Under the pieces are notes generated by a model. The model worked only from the letters and a program-made list of their open reading frames with translations, was not told the origin of the DNA and searched no databases. From Verticillium longisporum (Eukaryota > Ascomycota > Sordariomycetes > Glomerellales > Plectosphaerellaceae): a stretch of DNA of 64,000 bases. Both the position numbers and the translations under genes were made by a program. Shown here piece after piece: positions 10,736-23,000 of this stretch; the first letter of the stretch is position 1, and every line of letters begins with the position of its first letter. The stretch spans positions 2,914,001 to 2,978,000 of the forward strand of contig JAETXT010000007.1 in assembly GCA_019188255.1 (NCBI GenBank), in the 5' to 3' direction.

Positions 10736-12198
10736 ATGTCTGGCCTCATCAACAAGATCAAGGACGCTGTCCACTCCGACAAGCACGACAAGCACGACTC
10801 CACTCACACCGGTTCCGATGCGTACACCACTGGTACCCACGGCACCACCGGCAACCCCGGCATCCACCACAACACCGATACCACCGGCACCCACAGCACC
10901 GGCACCCACGGCACCTCGACCTACGGCAACACCTCCACCAATGCCGGCCCCCATGACAGCAACCTCGCCAACAAGGCCGACCCCCGCGTCGACTCTGACC
11001 GCGACCACCGTGGCACCGCTGGCGGTGTGACCGGCTCCACCGGCACCTACGGCAGCTCCACTACCCACGGTACCACCGGTACCCACGGTACCACCGGTAC
11101 CCACGGCAGCACTGGTCTCGGCTCGTCTGGCTACGGCAACACCTCCACCAACACTGGCCCTCACGACAGCAACATTGCCAACAAGCTCGACCCCCGTGTC
11201 GACTCTGACCGTGACAACCGTGGCACCGCTGGCGGTGTGACCGGTTCCACCGGCACCTACGGCAGCTCTACCACCCACGGTACCACCGGTACCCACGGCA
11301 GCACTGGTCTTGGCTCCTCCGGCTACGGTAACACTTCGACCAACGCTGGACCCCACGACAGCAACCTCGCCAACAAGGCTGACCCCCGCGTCGACTCTGA
11401 CCGCGACCACCGCGGTACTACCGGTACCGGCTACGGCAGCAGCACTACCGGCACCTACGGCAGCTCCACCACCGGCGCTAGCACTGGCACCTACGGTAGC
11501 TCTACCACCGGCTCCGGCGGTATCGGCTCTGGTGCCACCGGTGTAGGCGCTGGCGCTACCGGCCTTGGCTCCTCCGGCTACGGCAACACTTCGACCAACA
11601 GTGGTCCCCACGACAGCAACCTCGCCAACAAGGCTGACCCCCGCGTCGACTCTGACCGCGACCACCGCGGTACTACCGGTACCGGCTACGGCAGCAGCAC
11701 CACCGGCACCGGTTACGGCAGCAGCACCACCGGCACTGGCTACGACAACACCACCTCCGGCCTCGGCAGCTCTGTCAACCCCGGCCCCGCTCCCAACACG
11801 GCTGGACCCCACAGCAAGGGCTTCCTGAACAAGGCCGACCCCCGTGTCGGCTCTGACCGTGACGGTTCCAAGACGGTCGGCCAGGACAAGACCTACGCCT
11901 CGTAAGATTGTCCCTCACTTTGACGCGCCCACCCAGGCCGCGGTCACCACACCGGCTGCTGCGCTGCCTTTTCTTGCTCTGGACTTCGAAAACTGACCTG
12001 GCATTCTTTTCTTTGTCTCTGTAAAGAGACAACACGACGTCCTACGCACAGCGGGATCCCACCGATGCTGCCCAGGTTCCTCCCTCGGTTCTGCAGCAGA
12101 CCATTGGTGCTCCTCAGATTGCCCACGACGACCATGGCCACGACCGGGCCCGCAGGAACAGCAGGGCTACCGCGCAGGAGGTCCACCGCGGACTGTAA
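10736..12198 (+). CDS. Repetitive Gly/Thr/Ser-rich hydrophilin-like stress protein
   Basis: Exon 1 is 10736-11901 and exon 2 is 12027-12198, giving 445 residues. Without splicing the frame appears to stop at 11903-11905, but that TAA lies inside a strong donor (GTAAGA). Exon 2 adds a conserved-looking tail (RDPTDAAQVPPSVLQQTIG ... AQEVHRGL). The N-terminus MSGLINKIKDAVHSDKHD is a short amphipathic/charged segment. The body has four near-identical modules built on GYGNTSTNAGPHDSNLANK followed by DPRVDSDRD, plus a degenerate fifth (NKADPRVGSDRDGS), separated by Gly/Thr/Ser linkers. No signal peptide or membrane segment is present. The composition fits intrinsically disordered hydrophilins or conidial stress proteins. 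Strong C-ending codon bias suggests high expression. The exact function is unknown. Confidence 0.75.
11902..12026 (+). other. Intron of hydrophilin-like gene
   Basis: GTAAGATTG donor, ACTGAC branch point (about 11992) and CTGTAAAG acceptor, 125 nt, phase 2. The joined codon is TCA, and the reading frame continues to TAA at 12196-12198. Confidence 0.75.
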
Positions 12199-13537
12199 AC
12201 GGGTGGTCACGAGAAGTGAACCCGCGAGCGATCTGATTTGGCTGAATGACGAATATTAATGTTTACTTGCGATGGGGGCTTTTTACTAATCCATTGGCTG
12301 CTATGAATGTACCAATAGCTATCACCTGATGAATTCACGAGTTAATCCTGACAATTGTCTACCGCGGGAAACTTGTAGATGGCCAATTTGATTGATCGTC
12401 ACGTGCTACGCAACAAAGTTCTTGCACTCCAGGACAACGCGATGATGACACGACTATGTTGTGACCATGTCGTCATGACCACGCCATCCATCACCAAACG
12501 CTGCGTCAATCCGTGCATCCTGCCTCAAGGCGTTATTGGGGGGGGAAGGTTCTTGTCAGCACACGCCCGACAGATGTGGAGCTAGTCCGACGCACATGGT
12601 AAACATGCGCGCCCGCAACAGGGACAACAAGGATTGAAAAGAGACAAGAAGGATTGAAAAGATACATTGCGATACCTCGACACCAACACCAAAATTGGTG
12701 ACCAGAATTCTGCCGCGACGCTTGGCCATGCATCGTGCCCTGGAAGAGGGTGTTTCAGCTGCGCACGACATTCGTCAGGAGACAAGAGTTTTCCTTCTCC
12801 TTCCTGTCACTTTTCAGATGCGCTGGGGGGGTGACATGGGGGCGCAAACGAGGTTGTGATGCACGTTTGCGTCTGTCGCTCTCTCTCTCTCTCCTTCTCT
12901 CTGTTCGTGTCTGCGCACTTTGCGGGTGGGAAGAAGAAAGGAAAGTGGAGATACGGCTGCGTTGGGGTATTAGTGATCATGGGGTGTTAATTGGCGGGGT
13001 GTGATGAGGGCGTGTCGGTCCCAGGATTGGCCGTGTCATGTCCGAAGGTTTTGGGCTGAAATGTGACATGGGATTCAAAAGCCCGATGGCTTGTCGTTGT
13101 TGATCTGGTGAAGATCGGTGCGCCACGATGAGCCATATGGTGAGCCTGGCACGAGGTTCCCGTTCATTTGACTGTACTGTTTACAAGCATTGTACCAAAA
13201 CGCAGTTCATAGTGGCTTAACAGGATGTCAAGTCACCACACCTCACCTGACGAGCAGGGGCATGGCAGCCTGCCCGGTGTCATATCACAACCTCGACTCA
13301 GTGACTGGCCAGTCGTAGTATAGCAAACACATTGCATTGTGCGTCCAACAAGGAATGGGAAGCATGCTTCTCTGAAAACCCAAACCGCATCTCACTCCAA
13401 CGGTTCTTGACATGATAAAGGACCAGCCTGGCAGGACGGGCGTATAACGCGCTTCTGAACGAAACAACCACGATATCTCACCTTGCCCATCACCACGACA
13501 CTCATCTTGCCCGTCAACACGACACAGACACACCACG
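12199..13537. other. Intergenic: hydrophilin 3' region and atg5 promoter
   Basis: No gene is supported. There is a CT dinucleotide-rich patch near 12878-12902 and a duplicated AGGATTGAAAAGA motif at about 12630-12663. The last ~100 nt before 13538 are C/A-rich leader (repeated CACGACAC). Confidence 0.55.
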
Positions 13538-14381
13538 ATGGCCTCGCTAGCAGAGACGTTATGGTCCCAAACCATTCCCCTCCACATCACCCACCCCTCG
13601 CAGCCCAACAACCCCTTCGTCACGAACCTGCCCCGCTTCAGCTATCTCGCCCTCCTGCTGCCCCGCCTCTCCGCCTTCTTCCACGACGCCGACACGCCCA
13701 TCTCGAGCTTCCACCACGAAGACGTGCTGCTGCGGAACCTGCCCCTCGGCCTCCTCGTAGACCTCTACGCGCCGCCGCTCCCCTGGCGTCTCACCGTCGG
13801 CGACGGGCCGAGCTGGGACATGGCCGATACGTTCCTCAACGGCGTCAAGGAGGTACGTTCCTCACCCTCAACATCGCAACCGGGCCCAAGGCCCCAGGCA
13901 GCCACCACCAGACTAACGTGACCGCTCCCTCCGCCCCCCCCCTCCCCAGGCCGATTTCACCCGCTACGGCACCGCCAAGCGGATCATGTCCCTCTCCAAA
14001 GCAGACACCTCGACCCTCTGGCACGCCGTCCAGGACAACGACCACGCCGCCTTCGCCCGCGTGAGCGCGCACCTCCTCGACGCCCCGACGCCGCTGAAGC
14101 ACATTCCCCTGCGCCTCTACATCCCCTCGGCCGCCGGCGCCTTCCGCGTCCTGCAGGCCCCCGTGCCCCCGCGCCACCCCGCGACGCCGCGCCAGCCCCA
14201 GCGCCTCGGCCACGTCCTGCGCGCCCTGCTGCCCGCCCTCTTCCCCAGCAGCCGCGACCCCGTCCTCGCCGCCGTCGTCCTGCACGGCGCCCCCGTGCCC
14301 TTCTCCCCCCCCGTCGAGGACCTCATGCGCGAGCCCGCCTATCCCGACGGCGGGCTGTGCCTGACCGTCGTGCCGCTTTGA
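13538..14381 (+). CDS. atg5: Autophagy protein Atg5
   Basis: Exons 13538-13852 and 13950-14381 are separated by a 97-nt intron (GTACGT...CTCCCCAG), giving 248 residues. The sequence matches fungal Atg5 along its length: N-terminal IPLHITHPSQP, then PRFSYLALLLPRLSAFF and FHHEDVLLRNLPLGLLVDLY (ubiquitin-like fold A), SDGP-like DGPSWDMADTFLNGVKEADF, and a C-terminal FPSSRDPVLAAVVLHGAPVP followed by DLMREPAYPDGGLCL. Atg5 is conjugated to Atg12 through a conserved Lys; KEADF..RYGTAKRIM contains the usual acceptor region. With Atg16 the conjugate acts as the E3 that attaches Atg8 to phosphatidylethanolamine on the phagophore. The length is slightly below the usual 260-310 because a loop between the two halves is short. 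Confidence 0.95.
13853..13949 (+). other. Intron of atg5
   Basis: GTACGTTCC donor and a C-rich tract ending CTCCCCAG. Splicing joins VKE to ADF, the conserved Atg5 junction. Confidence 0.9.
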
Positions 14382-15522
14382 GGCCGCCGAGCCCCCCCCC
14401 CCCCCCCCCCTCCCCGCCCCGCCCGTGCGGCGAGGATTTCTACCAGCACGGCGCAGCGAAAGTGGCATAAACAGGCGAGCAGACACCTGACTGGTAAACG
14501 AGCACGCAGCGAGACGAGACGGGCCAACGAGTGCACCAAACGAGACAACCCCGAGATGAACAACGTGTCTTCAAGTCGTGTTCCTGCCCCAGTCTCTAGC
14601 TAGCATCGAGAACTATATGGTCATCGCAGTGTAGACCATCACTCAAAGCAAGCTTCCTATATGTACGGCTCGCTCTCGCAGCCAGGCCACCCCAAACGCT
14701 TTCCTCATTCAACACAATACCTTACATCACTCATTTCCTGTCCTCCTCCAAGCTATCCTATGTGCTTTCCTCCAGTATCCAGCCGCCGTTCGCCAATGGT
14801 GTTTGTTGTGGTATCTCCTCCAAGTCCCTCCTTAAAACGAACGGGAAAAACCAAAGCTCTTGTCGGTCATTGGCCGTCGCCTCATCCACCCCGCCTCCAT
14901 GCTGAGGGCCGAGGCCGGGCACAAGAATGGCATACCCCATCCACGGCCACAAAAAGAAAACAAAACCACTAAACAAGAGATAGGAAAAAGAAAAGAAATC
15001 CAAAAAAAATCTGCGGGCGAACCGATACCGTTCGAGATGAATCATGGCCAACCTGGTCGGTGCCTCGTGTATGCTATGTGATGGTACAGAAAATGGATAA
15101 CAGTCGCTGTGCGTATATGTCGGTAGCGGTTCATGTTCTTAGGAGACACGAACCGAAACCGAGAGCGAACGGGGTTTTGTGAGGACGGCCTTCACCAAAG
15201 CCGCCGGTGTAGTCCCAAATGTCAAACTGCCTGACCCAATATTGTTCGAGTCTGCCACCCATGTGCGACGTCTAATAACGCCGACTACTCCCCAGTCTTG
15301 ATGCCGAGACGGACCGTCGCGGCCCATGTCGCTGATGACTGTGACAATGTCCCCGTTCCAACGAGCTGGGTCGTTCGTTCGATACGGGAAATGCAAATCT
15401 GAAAAAAGCAAAGGAAAAAAAAACAGAACAAGGTTTCCTCTCTGTAGACGCCGTACGTAACGCATATCGTGGTGCTGGTGTTCCGAAGTGAAGAAGCCGA
15501 ACGCGGTTTCTGCGTCATCCAC
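14382..15522. other. Convergent intergenic region between atg5 and the Zn2Cys6 gene
   Basis: It begins with a run of 18 C (14393-14410) immediately after the atg5 stop. On the minus strand a pyrimidine tract followed by CAG at about 15400-15411 looks like a splice acceptor that could serve an alternative 3' exon of the Zn2Cys6 gene. No independent gene is supported. Confidence 0.5.
14393..14410. repeat. Poly-C run of 18
   Basis: Uninterrupted cytosines 11 nt past the atg5 stop codon. Confidence 0.85.
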
Positions 15523-18500
15523 TCACATCCGCATCGGGTGCTGGGGCGGATGCTGGAAGGGCATCTGCTGAGGCTGGACCGACAGCTGCTCGTTCATGCC
15601 TTGAGGTGAGAGGCGCTGGTGCATCGGTTGGACGGGTGAGTGATGCACCGAGCGTGGGTGCCCACTAGCCGCGCTGGAAAAGCTGCGAGACACGTCGCCG
15701 TGGAAAATGCGGTCGCGAACACCCTCGAGCAGGCCGATGGCAATGGACAGCGAGCTGGACGGCTGCACACCAAGGCTGATCCAGGCGATTGTTTTGTCAA
15801 AGAGCATTCGCAGTTCCTGGCTGTCAACAAACTGATGAAGATATGGATCTTCGTGACAGGCCGCAAGGACGTGCAGGTTGCCCCATTGGCTAGACGAACG
15901 ACAGCGGTCAGTCTTCAGGTCGATCAAGTTGGCACAAAGAAAACTCAGGGATCATCAACTTACGCCATGGCGGTTCCAAAAAAGTTGGTCAGGATCAGTC
16001 GGCCCTCGCCGAGGCCGTGGAATGCCATGGTGCTCTGGACGAGCGCGCGGATACCCTCGCGGGCGTACTTGATGACCTCGGGGTTGATATCTGCGTAGGA
16101 GGTTGTGCCGGCGGCAATGTGCGGTGTCTGGACATTCTTGTTGAACTTCGTCTCGGCAAACATGGCAGTAGCAGACACGTCGTTTTCCTTCAGTCGAAAG
16201 GTGTAATCGAGCATCATCTTGACGAAGGGTCGTAGGGTGATGACCTGGAAACCCCAGTACTTGGCGCGCAGGCGTGCCGCCAGCATGTCGGTGGCAGGCG
16301 GGTCGTCCGGCGAGAACCTGAACATGGAGGGGATCCATGCGCGCTGTGCCGTCGGGTCCATTCGTTTCGTCTCGCGCACCTCAGCCACCGCCTGCACCCC
16401 CTCTTGATCGTCGGGCCCCGAACTGGGGGTTTCGTCGTAAAAGTTGGCGCTCACCAGGTTGAGCTGTTTTCTCAGATAGACTTGGGCGCCATAGCTAGCA
16501 GAGACCCTCGGGCCACTTTCGAAGAGGGCGAGGTTCGGGTAAGGAAGGCCATCTTCGTAGGACAAGATGCCAGACCGAGGCAGGGCCAGTTCTACAACAA
16601 TGTCGCTACCCAAATCATGTCAGTAAGCAGAACTCGAGCAACGACAACTTCTCCGCCTCGCTTACCTCTCTAGCTGTAGGCACGTCCAGAAGGCCGTGAG
16701 AAGAAGGTGGTCGAGTATCTTGGTCGGGGGCGACGTCATGTCTTGGAGTCGTGCCAGATGCTTGCGCATCAAGATCTGCACCGTCCAGGCGGCATCCACA
16801 ATGTACTTAAGGCTCGGCACGACATACCCTAGCTGCCCGTAATACAAGCCCACAAAGATGTTGGCCTGGACCTGTCGCAAGAGCGATGAGCCGTTCTGGT
16901 TGCCGAGAATGTCGGTTGCCAGACCCAGGTACTCTAACCCAGGGATCGCGTCGTAGTTCCGCTTCATCGACATTGCGTGTTTCTGTTGTCCCGCCGCAGA
17001 CGTGCCCTGCATTGAAGTCCGCCGACTTGTCGAGCTGTTGCTGTGCTCCCTCGGTGAATGCAGACTGGAGGCCTGTGACTGGGGGTAGGATGGCGGGGAT
17101 GCGTTCGCTGGCGAAGCCGGGTGGCCGTTCTTGACATTGGGCGAGTTGTGTGACCGGTCGTACGACGGCGCGACCTCTGGGATCTTGCCTTTGTGCAGCG
17201 ACAGTTTCCCTAGGGCGAGCGCGGCGAAAACCAAGGCATTGTCTACAGTTCGGTAGGGTTTCCCTGGCTTCGCCCCCGGCGATGTGGCCTTGTCGTACGA
17301 GTCGCTGCCGCCAGTCGGCGACCGCTTGCGCTTGATTCCGACTGCCTCATTGGGCGCGAGTTGCGAGGCCTGCTCCTCGGCGAACTTGGCCACACCAGAC
17401 AGCTTCTGGCCGCGGCTCTTCTTCACGGCCGTCTGATCCAGTAGGTTCTTCACCCATACGTTGAGGTGCCGTGGCGGGAAAATGGGATGAAGGCTGAGAA
17501 TATTGTCCTGGAAGCTCTGAATGTATTGATTCACCTTGGCTTCGCTAAAGTCGGGCATGCCATGCGGCGTCAGGTTCGAGCTTGTATAGTCGACGCCGGG
17601 ACTGAGGCTACCAAGTTGACCCCAATCGGCTTGCCCGGCAGGAGACGAACCTGGCTCTGAGACGCTCTCCATGTCCACGTCGAGGACGCCATACTCGGAA
17701 TGCTGTCCCTGCCTTCGGCCGTAGCCCTCGCCCCGGCCGTACAGTCGGAGAGGGCCCCTGTTCTCCTCGGTCGTGAGGGGGAAGTCCTCTGCGAACTTGA
17801 CGCCACCTTTGTGGAGGAGATCGTGCGTCAGGGCCTTGATGGCGGGCCACTTGAGAAGTTGTCCTGCCGACACTGTGTGGTTGACTGGAATCGACGGTTG
17901 CCCCGGAGGCCGGGCGCGACCGGGCGGCTCTTCAGTTAGGTCATCGTCCCTTTCATCTTCGATGATTGTGTCCGGCAGATGGGCTTCATCAGCGGAATCC
18001 ACATCGCGCGTATGCGGTAGGTCGTCGCTCGCTTCGACGGGGGTATAGACACCCTGAGGCGTGCCGTACACAGTCGGCGGACCGTGCGAGTTATTTTGCA
18101 TCTCCGCTGTATCATAGATTCCGTCGGCGACAGGATGGGGCGAGACTCCCTGTTCGATGCCTTCCATATCGTGCTCCAACTTGATCCGGCTCCGGGCCGG
18201 ACCGGCCCCTCTCTCGAGCCTGCCTATCCTCTTCTCAACGCTGTCGAAGCGTGCGGACAACATGCTCTTCAGGTCGGCAATGCCCTCGAGAATGTCCGTC
18301 TGGGTCTTGTCGGTGGGCTTGGGGATGGGGTCACGATATTTGCATTCGACATTCTTCTCTCGGCATGTCTTGCACGGGCGTGTCTCGTCGCACTTGGCCT
18401 TGAGCTGACGGCAGTTGTCGCAGGCCTGTGATGCCCGAGTGGCCTTTCGTTTCTGGGTCGCCGCGTACGAGGCATGGTTGGCATATACGTTTTCTGGTGG

Positions 18501-18979
18501 CTGGGCGTGATAGGCAGTCTGCTCGTACGGTGACTGCTGCGGGATGGGTTGCTGGGGTGGTGGGTAGCTGGTGCGGTACGCGACTGGAGTCGGGGGCGCG
18601 TCGTAGCCCATGGGTCGTCGTGAGTCGTCCTGGTACTGCGGCGGCGGCGGCGGGTGAGAATGGTGAGGAGGCCCTGGCGTGGAGTGGTTCGAGATGGGCA
18701 GCGGATGGGACGAGGAATGGGGAGGCGGCGCAATTGGGTGGCCGGGGGGATGTCCGTCTGGAGCACCAGTAGAGTGAGGACGGCGTGGCGCAACAGCCGA
18801 CTCGTCGTACATCTCCCTTTTTATACCGGGATCGCGAGGCGGGAAGGCGTAGTTGTTGCTGTTGGGCGCGCGCGCAGGAGAATGGGGCGGGCGAAAGTGA
18901 TCCTGGATAGGATTGTACGGGTCCTGCTCATGGTGTCGACGGTCGTTGGCGTACGGCGGAGGGGGCGGCGGAGGCTGCG

Positions 18980-19016
<37 letters not shown>

Positions 19017-19232
19017 CTGTTGCTGCTGCGATGTCTGCTGCGGCGGCGGCAGGGAGCGTGTGTGAGGTTCGGCGGCGCGCGGCGGATACTGTTGATGCGG
19101 GTGGGAGTACGGCCCAGGCCCGCCGGGCTGAGGCTGCTGTGAGGGCGTGGGCTGTGGAAGACTGGAGGTCCAAGGATGGTTATTGCCCGTATCAAGACGA
19201 GGGCGCTTGTGGTCAGGCGGCCCCGGATCCAT
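15523..19232 (-). CDS. Large Zn2Cys6 fungal transcription factor
   Basis: Three exons on the minus strand: 19232-16666, 16605-15964 and 15889-15523, for 1191 residues. Residues 1-260 are Pro/Gln-rich with a run of about 16 Gln and a proline run. Residues 271-298 hold the binuclear zinc cluster CDNCRQLKAKC...CKTCREKNVEC, followed by a linker and a short coiled-coil-like stretch. The central and C-terminal part (about residues 560-1080) is the fungal-specific transcription factor middle region: IQSFQDNILSLHPIFPPRHL, ALVFAALALGKL, QANIFVGLYYGQLG, LLLTAFWTCLQLESDIV. The product should be a nuclear DNA-binding regulator recognising CGG-type repeats; its target pathway cannot be inferred from the neighbours. 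Splicing across the first junction gives the typical LQLESDIVVELALPRSG. The TGA stop overlaps a GTGAGT donor, so a longer isoform is possible. Confidence 0.9.
15890..15963 (-). other. Intron 2 of Zn2Cys6 gene
   Basis: Minus-strand GTAAGTTGATG donor and TCGTCTAG acceptor, 74 nt, with CTGAC branch sequence. It joins TAMA to QWGNLHVL. Confidence 0.9.
16606..16665 (-). other. Intron 1 of Zn2Cys6 gene
   Basis: Minus-strand GTAAGCG donor and GGGTAG acceptor, 60 nt, splitting a serine codon (AG|C). Confidence 0.9.
18979..19029 (-). repeat. CAG/CAA trinucleotide run coding poly-Gln
   Basis: Tandem CTG triplets on the plus strand (CAG on the coding strand), with two CAA interruptions, inside the N-terminal region of the Zn2Cys6 protein. 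Confidence 0.85.
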
Positions 19233-19910
19233 GCTGGGTATTATATGTACATCAATACAAAGCGAAAAGCTTTCCTCGCTGGGCTTGGGGGGAGGGGGGG
19301 GGGGGGGGAAGGGGGGGGGAGGACGTCAGGCGTCAGGAGCAGGCGGCGGCGGCGGGGGGCGGCGAGAGCGGAGGCGGAAAGAAGGTCAGACCTGGATTCG
19401 AGACGCCGTGCCCATGGAAAAAAGCTTTGGGCAGGTGAGAAGAGAGATCTGGGAGGTAGTCTGAGGCAGCAATTGGACCAGAAAACCAGAGAACCACAGG
19501 GTGTTGCTTCGATGGCTGCTGGGGCGGGAGAAATTATGACAGGCCAGACGTCTAATTGGCCCCCCGGCGAAGGCAAGGTACGGTGCCTAGCGAGCGGTAC
19601 GGGCCACTGGTGCAGGTACAGGTACAGTCGCTGGTACCAGGTGCTCGTACAGGTACAGGTACGTCTGGCGTCGGTCAGGTGGGAAAGGAGGGACCTGAGT
19701 CGGTAGGTGTCAAGTCAGGACGACTGGTAGCGGAATGAGAGTCAGGGTCCGGGCGATATTTCCGGGATGGCGGTTCTTTGAAACTGGCACTGGCGTTGTT
19801 TTTTTTCTTTCGTCCGGGGAGAGGGGGGGGTGGAAAGGCGCAAGAGGGTGAGGAAGGATTTCCGCGCCGTGTTTGCCCTGTCGCGGCGTTGGCTTTTCGT
19901 TGCGCTACGC

Positions 19911-20055
19911 CGTGCTGGGTGCTGGGTGCTGGGCGCTGGGCGCTGGGCGCTGGGTGCGTAGTGAGTGCTTGGTGCTCGGTGCCGGGCACGACGCAAGGTA
20001 CCTGGGAGGGTGCTGGATGCTGGGTGTTGGGTGCTGGTGCTGGGCACTGGGCGCT
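19911..20055. repeat. Degenerate GGGYGCT heptamer array
   Basis: Repeated GGGTGCT/GGGCGCT units in two blocks, about 19911-19960 and 20008-20055, upstream of the Zn2Cys6 gene. Confidence 0.7.
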
Positions 20056-23000
20056 GCCCTGACGGCGTATTCAGTTGGCCGACAGGTGCCCAAAGGTGCG
20101 AGAAAATCCGGGGTGGGAAGGGGTTAGGATGGGAAGGGATCAGCGGTTGGGCAGAGATGGATGGGGCCGTGTCGCTGGTTCGGCGATGCACACGCTCGTC
20201 GCTGTCAGGCCTGACCTGGAACGAAAGAGGGGATCGGGGAGCGAAGGGAGGGATGGATGGATGGATGAACGGATGGATTGATGGCTGGTCGGGGGCGGAG
20301 GTGGGAATTGGCGTGTCTGTGGGTGCATGTGTGTGCGTGCGCGCAATGTCGATGTGCGGTGTGAGGTGGCGAGTCGACGAGCGGTTTTTTTTCCCTTTCT
20401 CCTTTCTTTCCCCTTTCTTCCCTTACCCTTTTCGTTCTGCTTCTGCCTTGGTTGATGAAGGTTGGAAGAAGAAGTGTGTCGGGGACGGAGCGAGGTCTGG
20501 GACAAGGTCAAGGTCAAGGTCAAGGTCAAGCGGCGGTGGACGATGATGTCGAATCCCAGGCAGGTCCTGGTTTCCTGGGTCCCTGCTCCTGGGGTCTGGT
20601 TCAGCCCCAGTCCCTCCAGCAGAAATAGGCAATGGCGGTCAGCCAGCAGCGGTCACTTGGTCACTTGGTGACTGCTGCAGGTAGCGCCGGGTACCTCCTG
20701 CCCCCGCCTCGACTTTCCGTCATTCGTCCTGCAGTCCGTCCCTACGTTCCTGCCACGCACGCTGCTTGCTCCTGTTTCTTAGAAACCTACCTACCTAGGT
20801 GCCTACAGTAGGCACCTCCACAGGGCCGTTCCGATCTGCAATGGCGCTCGCTCGTCCGTCTCGTACCATGTACACCTTGCCTTGCCTTACCTCTCCTGAG
20901 CACTGATGTACTATGTACATGGTATACTGCAGATGCGGCAAGCTCAACTTGGGAGGCGGGGGAAACAAAAGGAAAACCAAAACCTAAAGATTGAACGTGG
21001 AAAAACCAACGCTCGGATACCGTACTATAGGTAGGTAGGTAGGCACAAGTACTGAGATTACCGCAAGGAAGCGAGCGCTGTTTGGGACACCGCGGCAGGT
21101 GCGGAGGCAGGCAAGGTACCATGTACCTTGGTTCGCGAGCCCAGGTCATGTGTGGGCGATGTACATGTAGCAGTACGTCGGTAGATGCAGCCTGAGACGA
21201 GGCTGACATGACGCTACATGTACAGCAAGGCGAACACATCTCTTTCAAGCTCGCAATTGGGTGTATCATCCCTCTCTGCCTTGCCCTACCCAAGGTACGC
21301 AAGACCAATTGATCCTGGCACATCAAACTGGCCTCGTCTAGCAAACAAACTCGGCCGTGCCAGAGCGCGCCTTCAGTCATTACACTCCAGCGACCTCTGC
21401 CGCCTCTGCGTTTTCCAACTCCCGACGAGGGGGAGGCGACAGCCTCTTGCGTGCATGACTAGGGAGGTGCCGCGCTGCGCGCGCACACGCCAGAACGGCC
21501 GCGTCTGGAGGCTGGGTCGCCGGCGGGCACCAGGAGACCGGTACTTGGGAGACCAGATGCTGTGAGCAGCACGACAGCTGCGCCATCCTGGCTCTGGCTG
21601 CCAGGCAACCGAAAGGTCGGGCAGCCGACGTGCTGTAGGTACCTTAGGGAGGTACTTGCGGACAGTTCCTCCGCCCAGAGGATACTTTTGTACGTAAACA
21701 CATGGATGGTGACCACCCTCGGTAAACGGTCAGCCGATGGTGGGTGGGAACTGGGAAGGGGCTTGAGGTCGACCACCAAAGGCTGCCCACCGCTCGAGCT
21801 TGAAGCCCAAGGGCTAGGCGAGGGGGCCCTTCCCTTCCTTCGGGTCGCAGCTTGGTGGGCGATGGTGATCCTGTCCCCTGGTGCTATCTGCTTTTCATTT
21901 GTCGAACCCCTCCTCCGCCATGACAACCCTTGCGGCCTGGCGACCTTGCTCGCCCGCCATTCTCCCCCCCCGTTGGAGCTATCACAGCAAGTCAGCATGC
22001 GCGCTTGGGTTGCCCAAAACTCCCGAGACTACTTTTGGTCGCTGTGGAGTTCGAACATGGTCCACAAAGCTATCCTCATCTCGTTAAAAAAACGACGTCC
22101 TCGACGTGGCGATGGCGGCGAAAACCACGACGCGACCAGGACTTGCGCAGCTGAGTCTCCTTGTGATGTGTGCGGGCACGAAGACCAGCTACTTGCTAGG
22201 TAAGCATCCTGGTAGGCCGTCGGCCCCCCGCCACTGTTGGCTGGATGGAAGAAGCCCGTCAGGACCAGGCAGTGCTTCTGGCCTCAACGACCCCAAACCT
22301 TCTTTGGCCACACCATGCTCTGAACGGGTTAAAGCCCGCCGAGCGCCCGCTCGCCGCCCGCCGCCAGCCAGGCCACGCGCAAGTCATGCTGACCGACTAC
22401 TGTAGTTTACCAGAACAGGACCGTACCGAACCTTGTGGCTGTCAGGGGTGTGTCTGTCTCTGCAAGGTTGGCCTTGCCCGGCCCGCCCTGCTCATCGCCA
22501 TGCGACCTACAAGTACATGTACAATCCTCACCAATGCGTCTTCATCTGCATGTAACCTTCAAGGCCGTCGCTGGACTCGTGCAAGGAATCGCTGCAAGTA
22601 GCGGAACAGCGGTCGGCGTCATGCAGCAGCGTGTCGTTGTACATGTGAGTGTTTTCGCATGACAATCGAGTCTCGCACCGACGGGTCGGCCATCGGCTGG
22701 CCACTGCTCGGACTTGCCGGGGGGTATCGGAGTGCTGATCGAGCTAGCTCATAGTGAGAAAAAGCAAATTGAAGAATCTCGCGAATGAACGCCCAGACGT
22801 ACCCACCATACACGACCGGCTTCTATGGCAAATGAGAGCAGCCTCTATTAATAATCAAACCACGATACCTTGAGCTCTTGCCTGGAGAACTGGAATACCG
22901 AGGCTGGCCACCCCTGTTACATGTAGACCTTGGACCTTAAAGCGTGTCTGAATGATTGATTCTTCGCGTACCGCTATGCCAATGTCGACTACCACTGAGC

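Noticed and set aside
21459..22203. Long overlapping frames on both strands in the 21.5-22.2 kb interval
   Set aside because: Composition is random-like, no conserved motif is seen, and both strands are equally open because of high GC.
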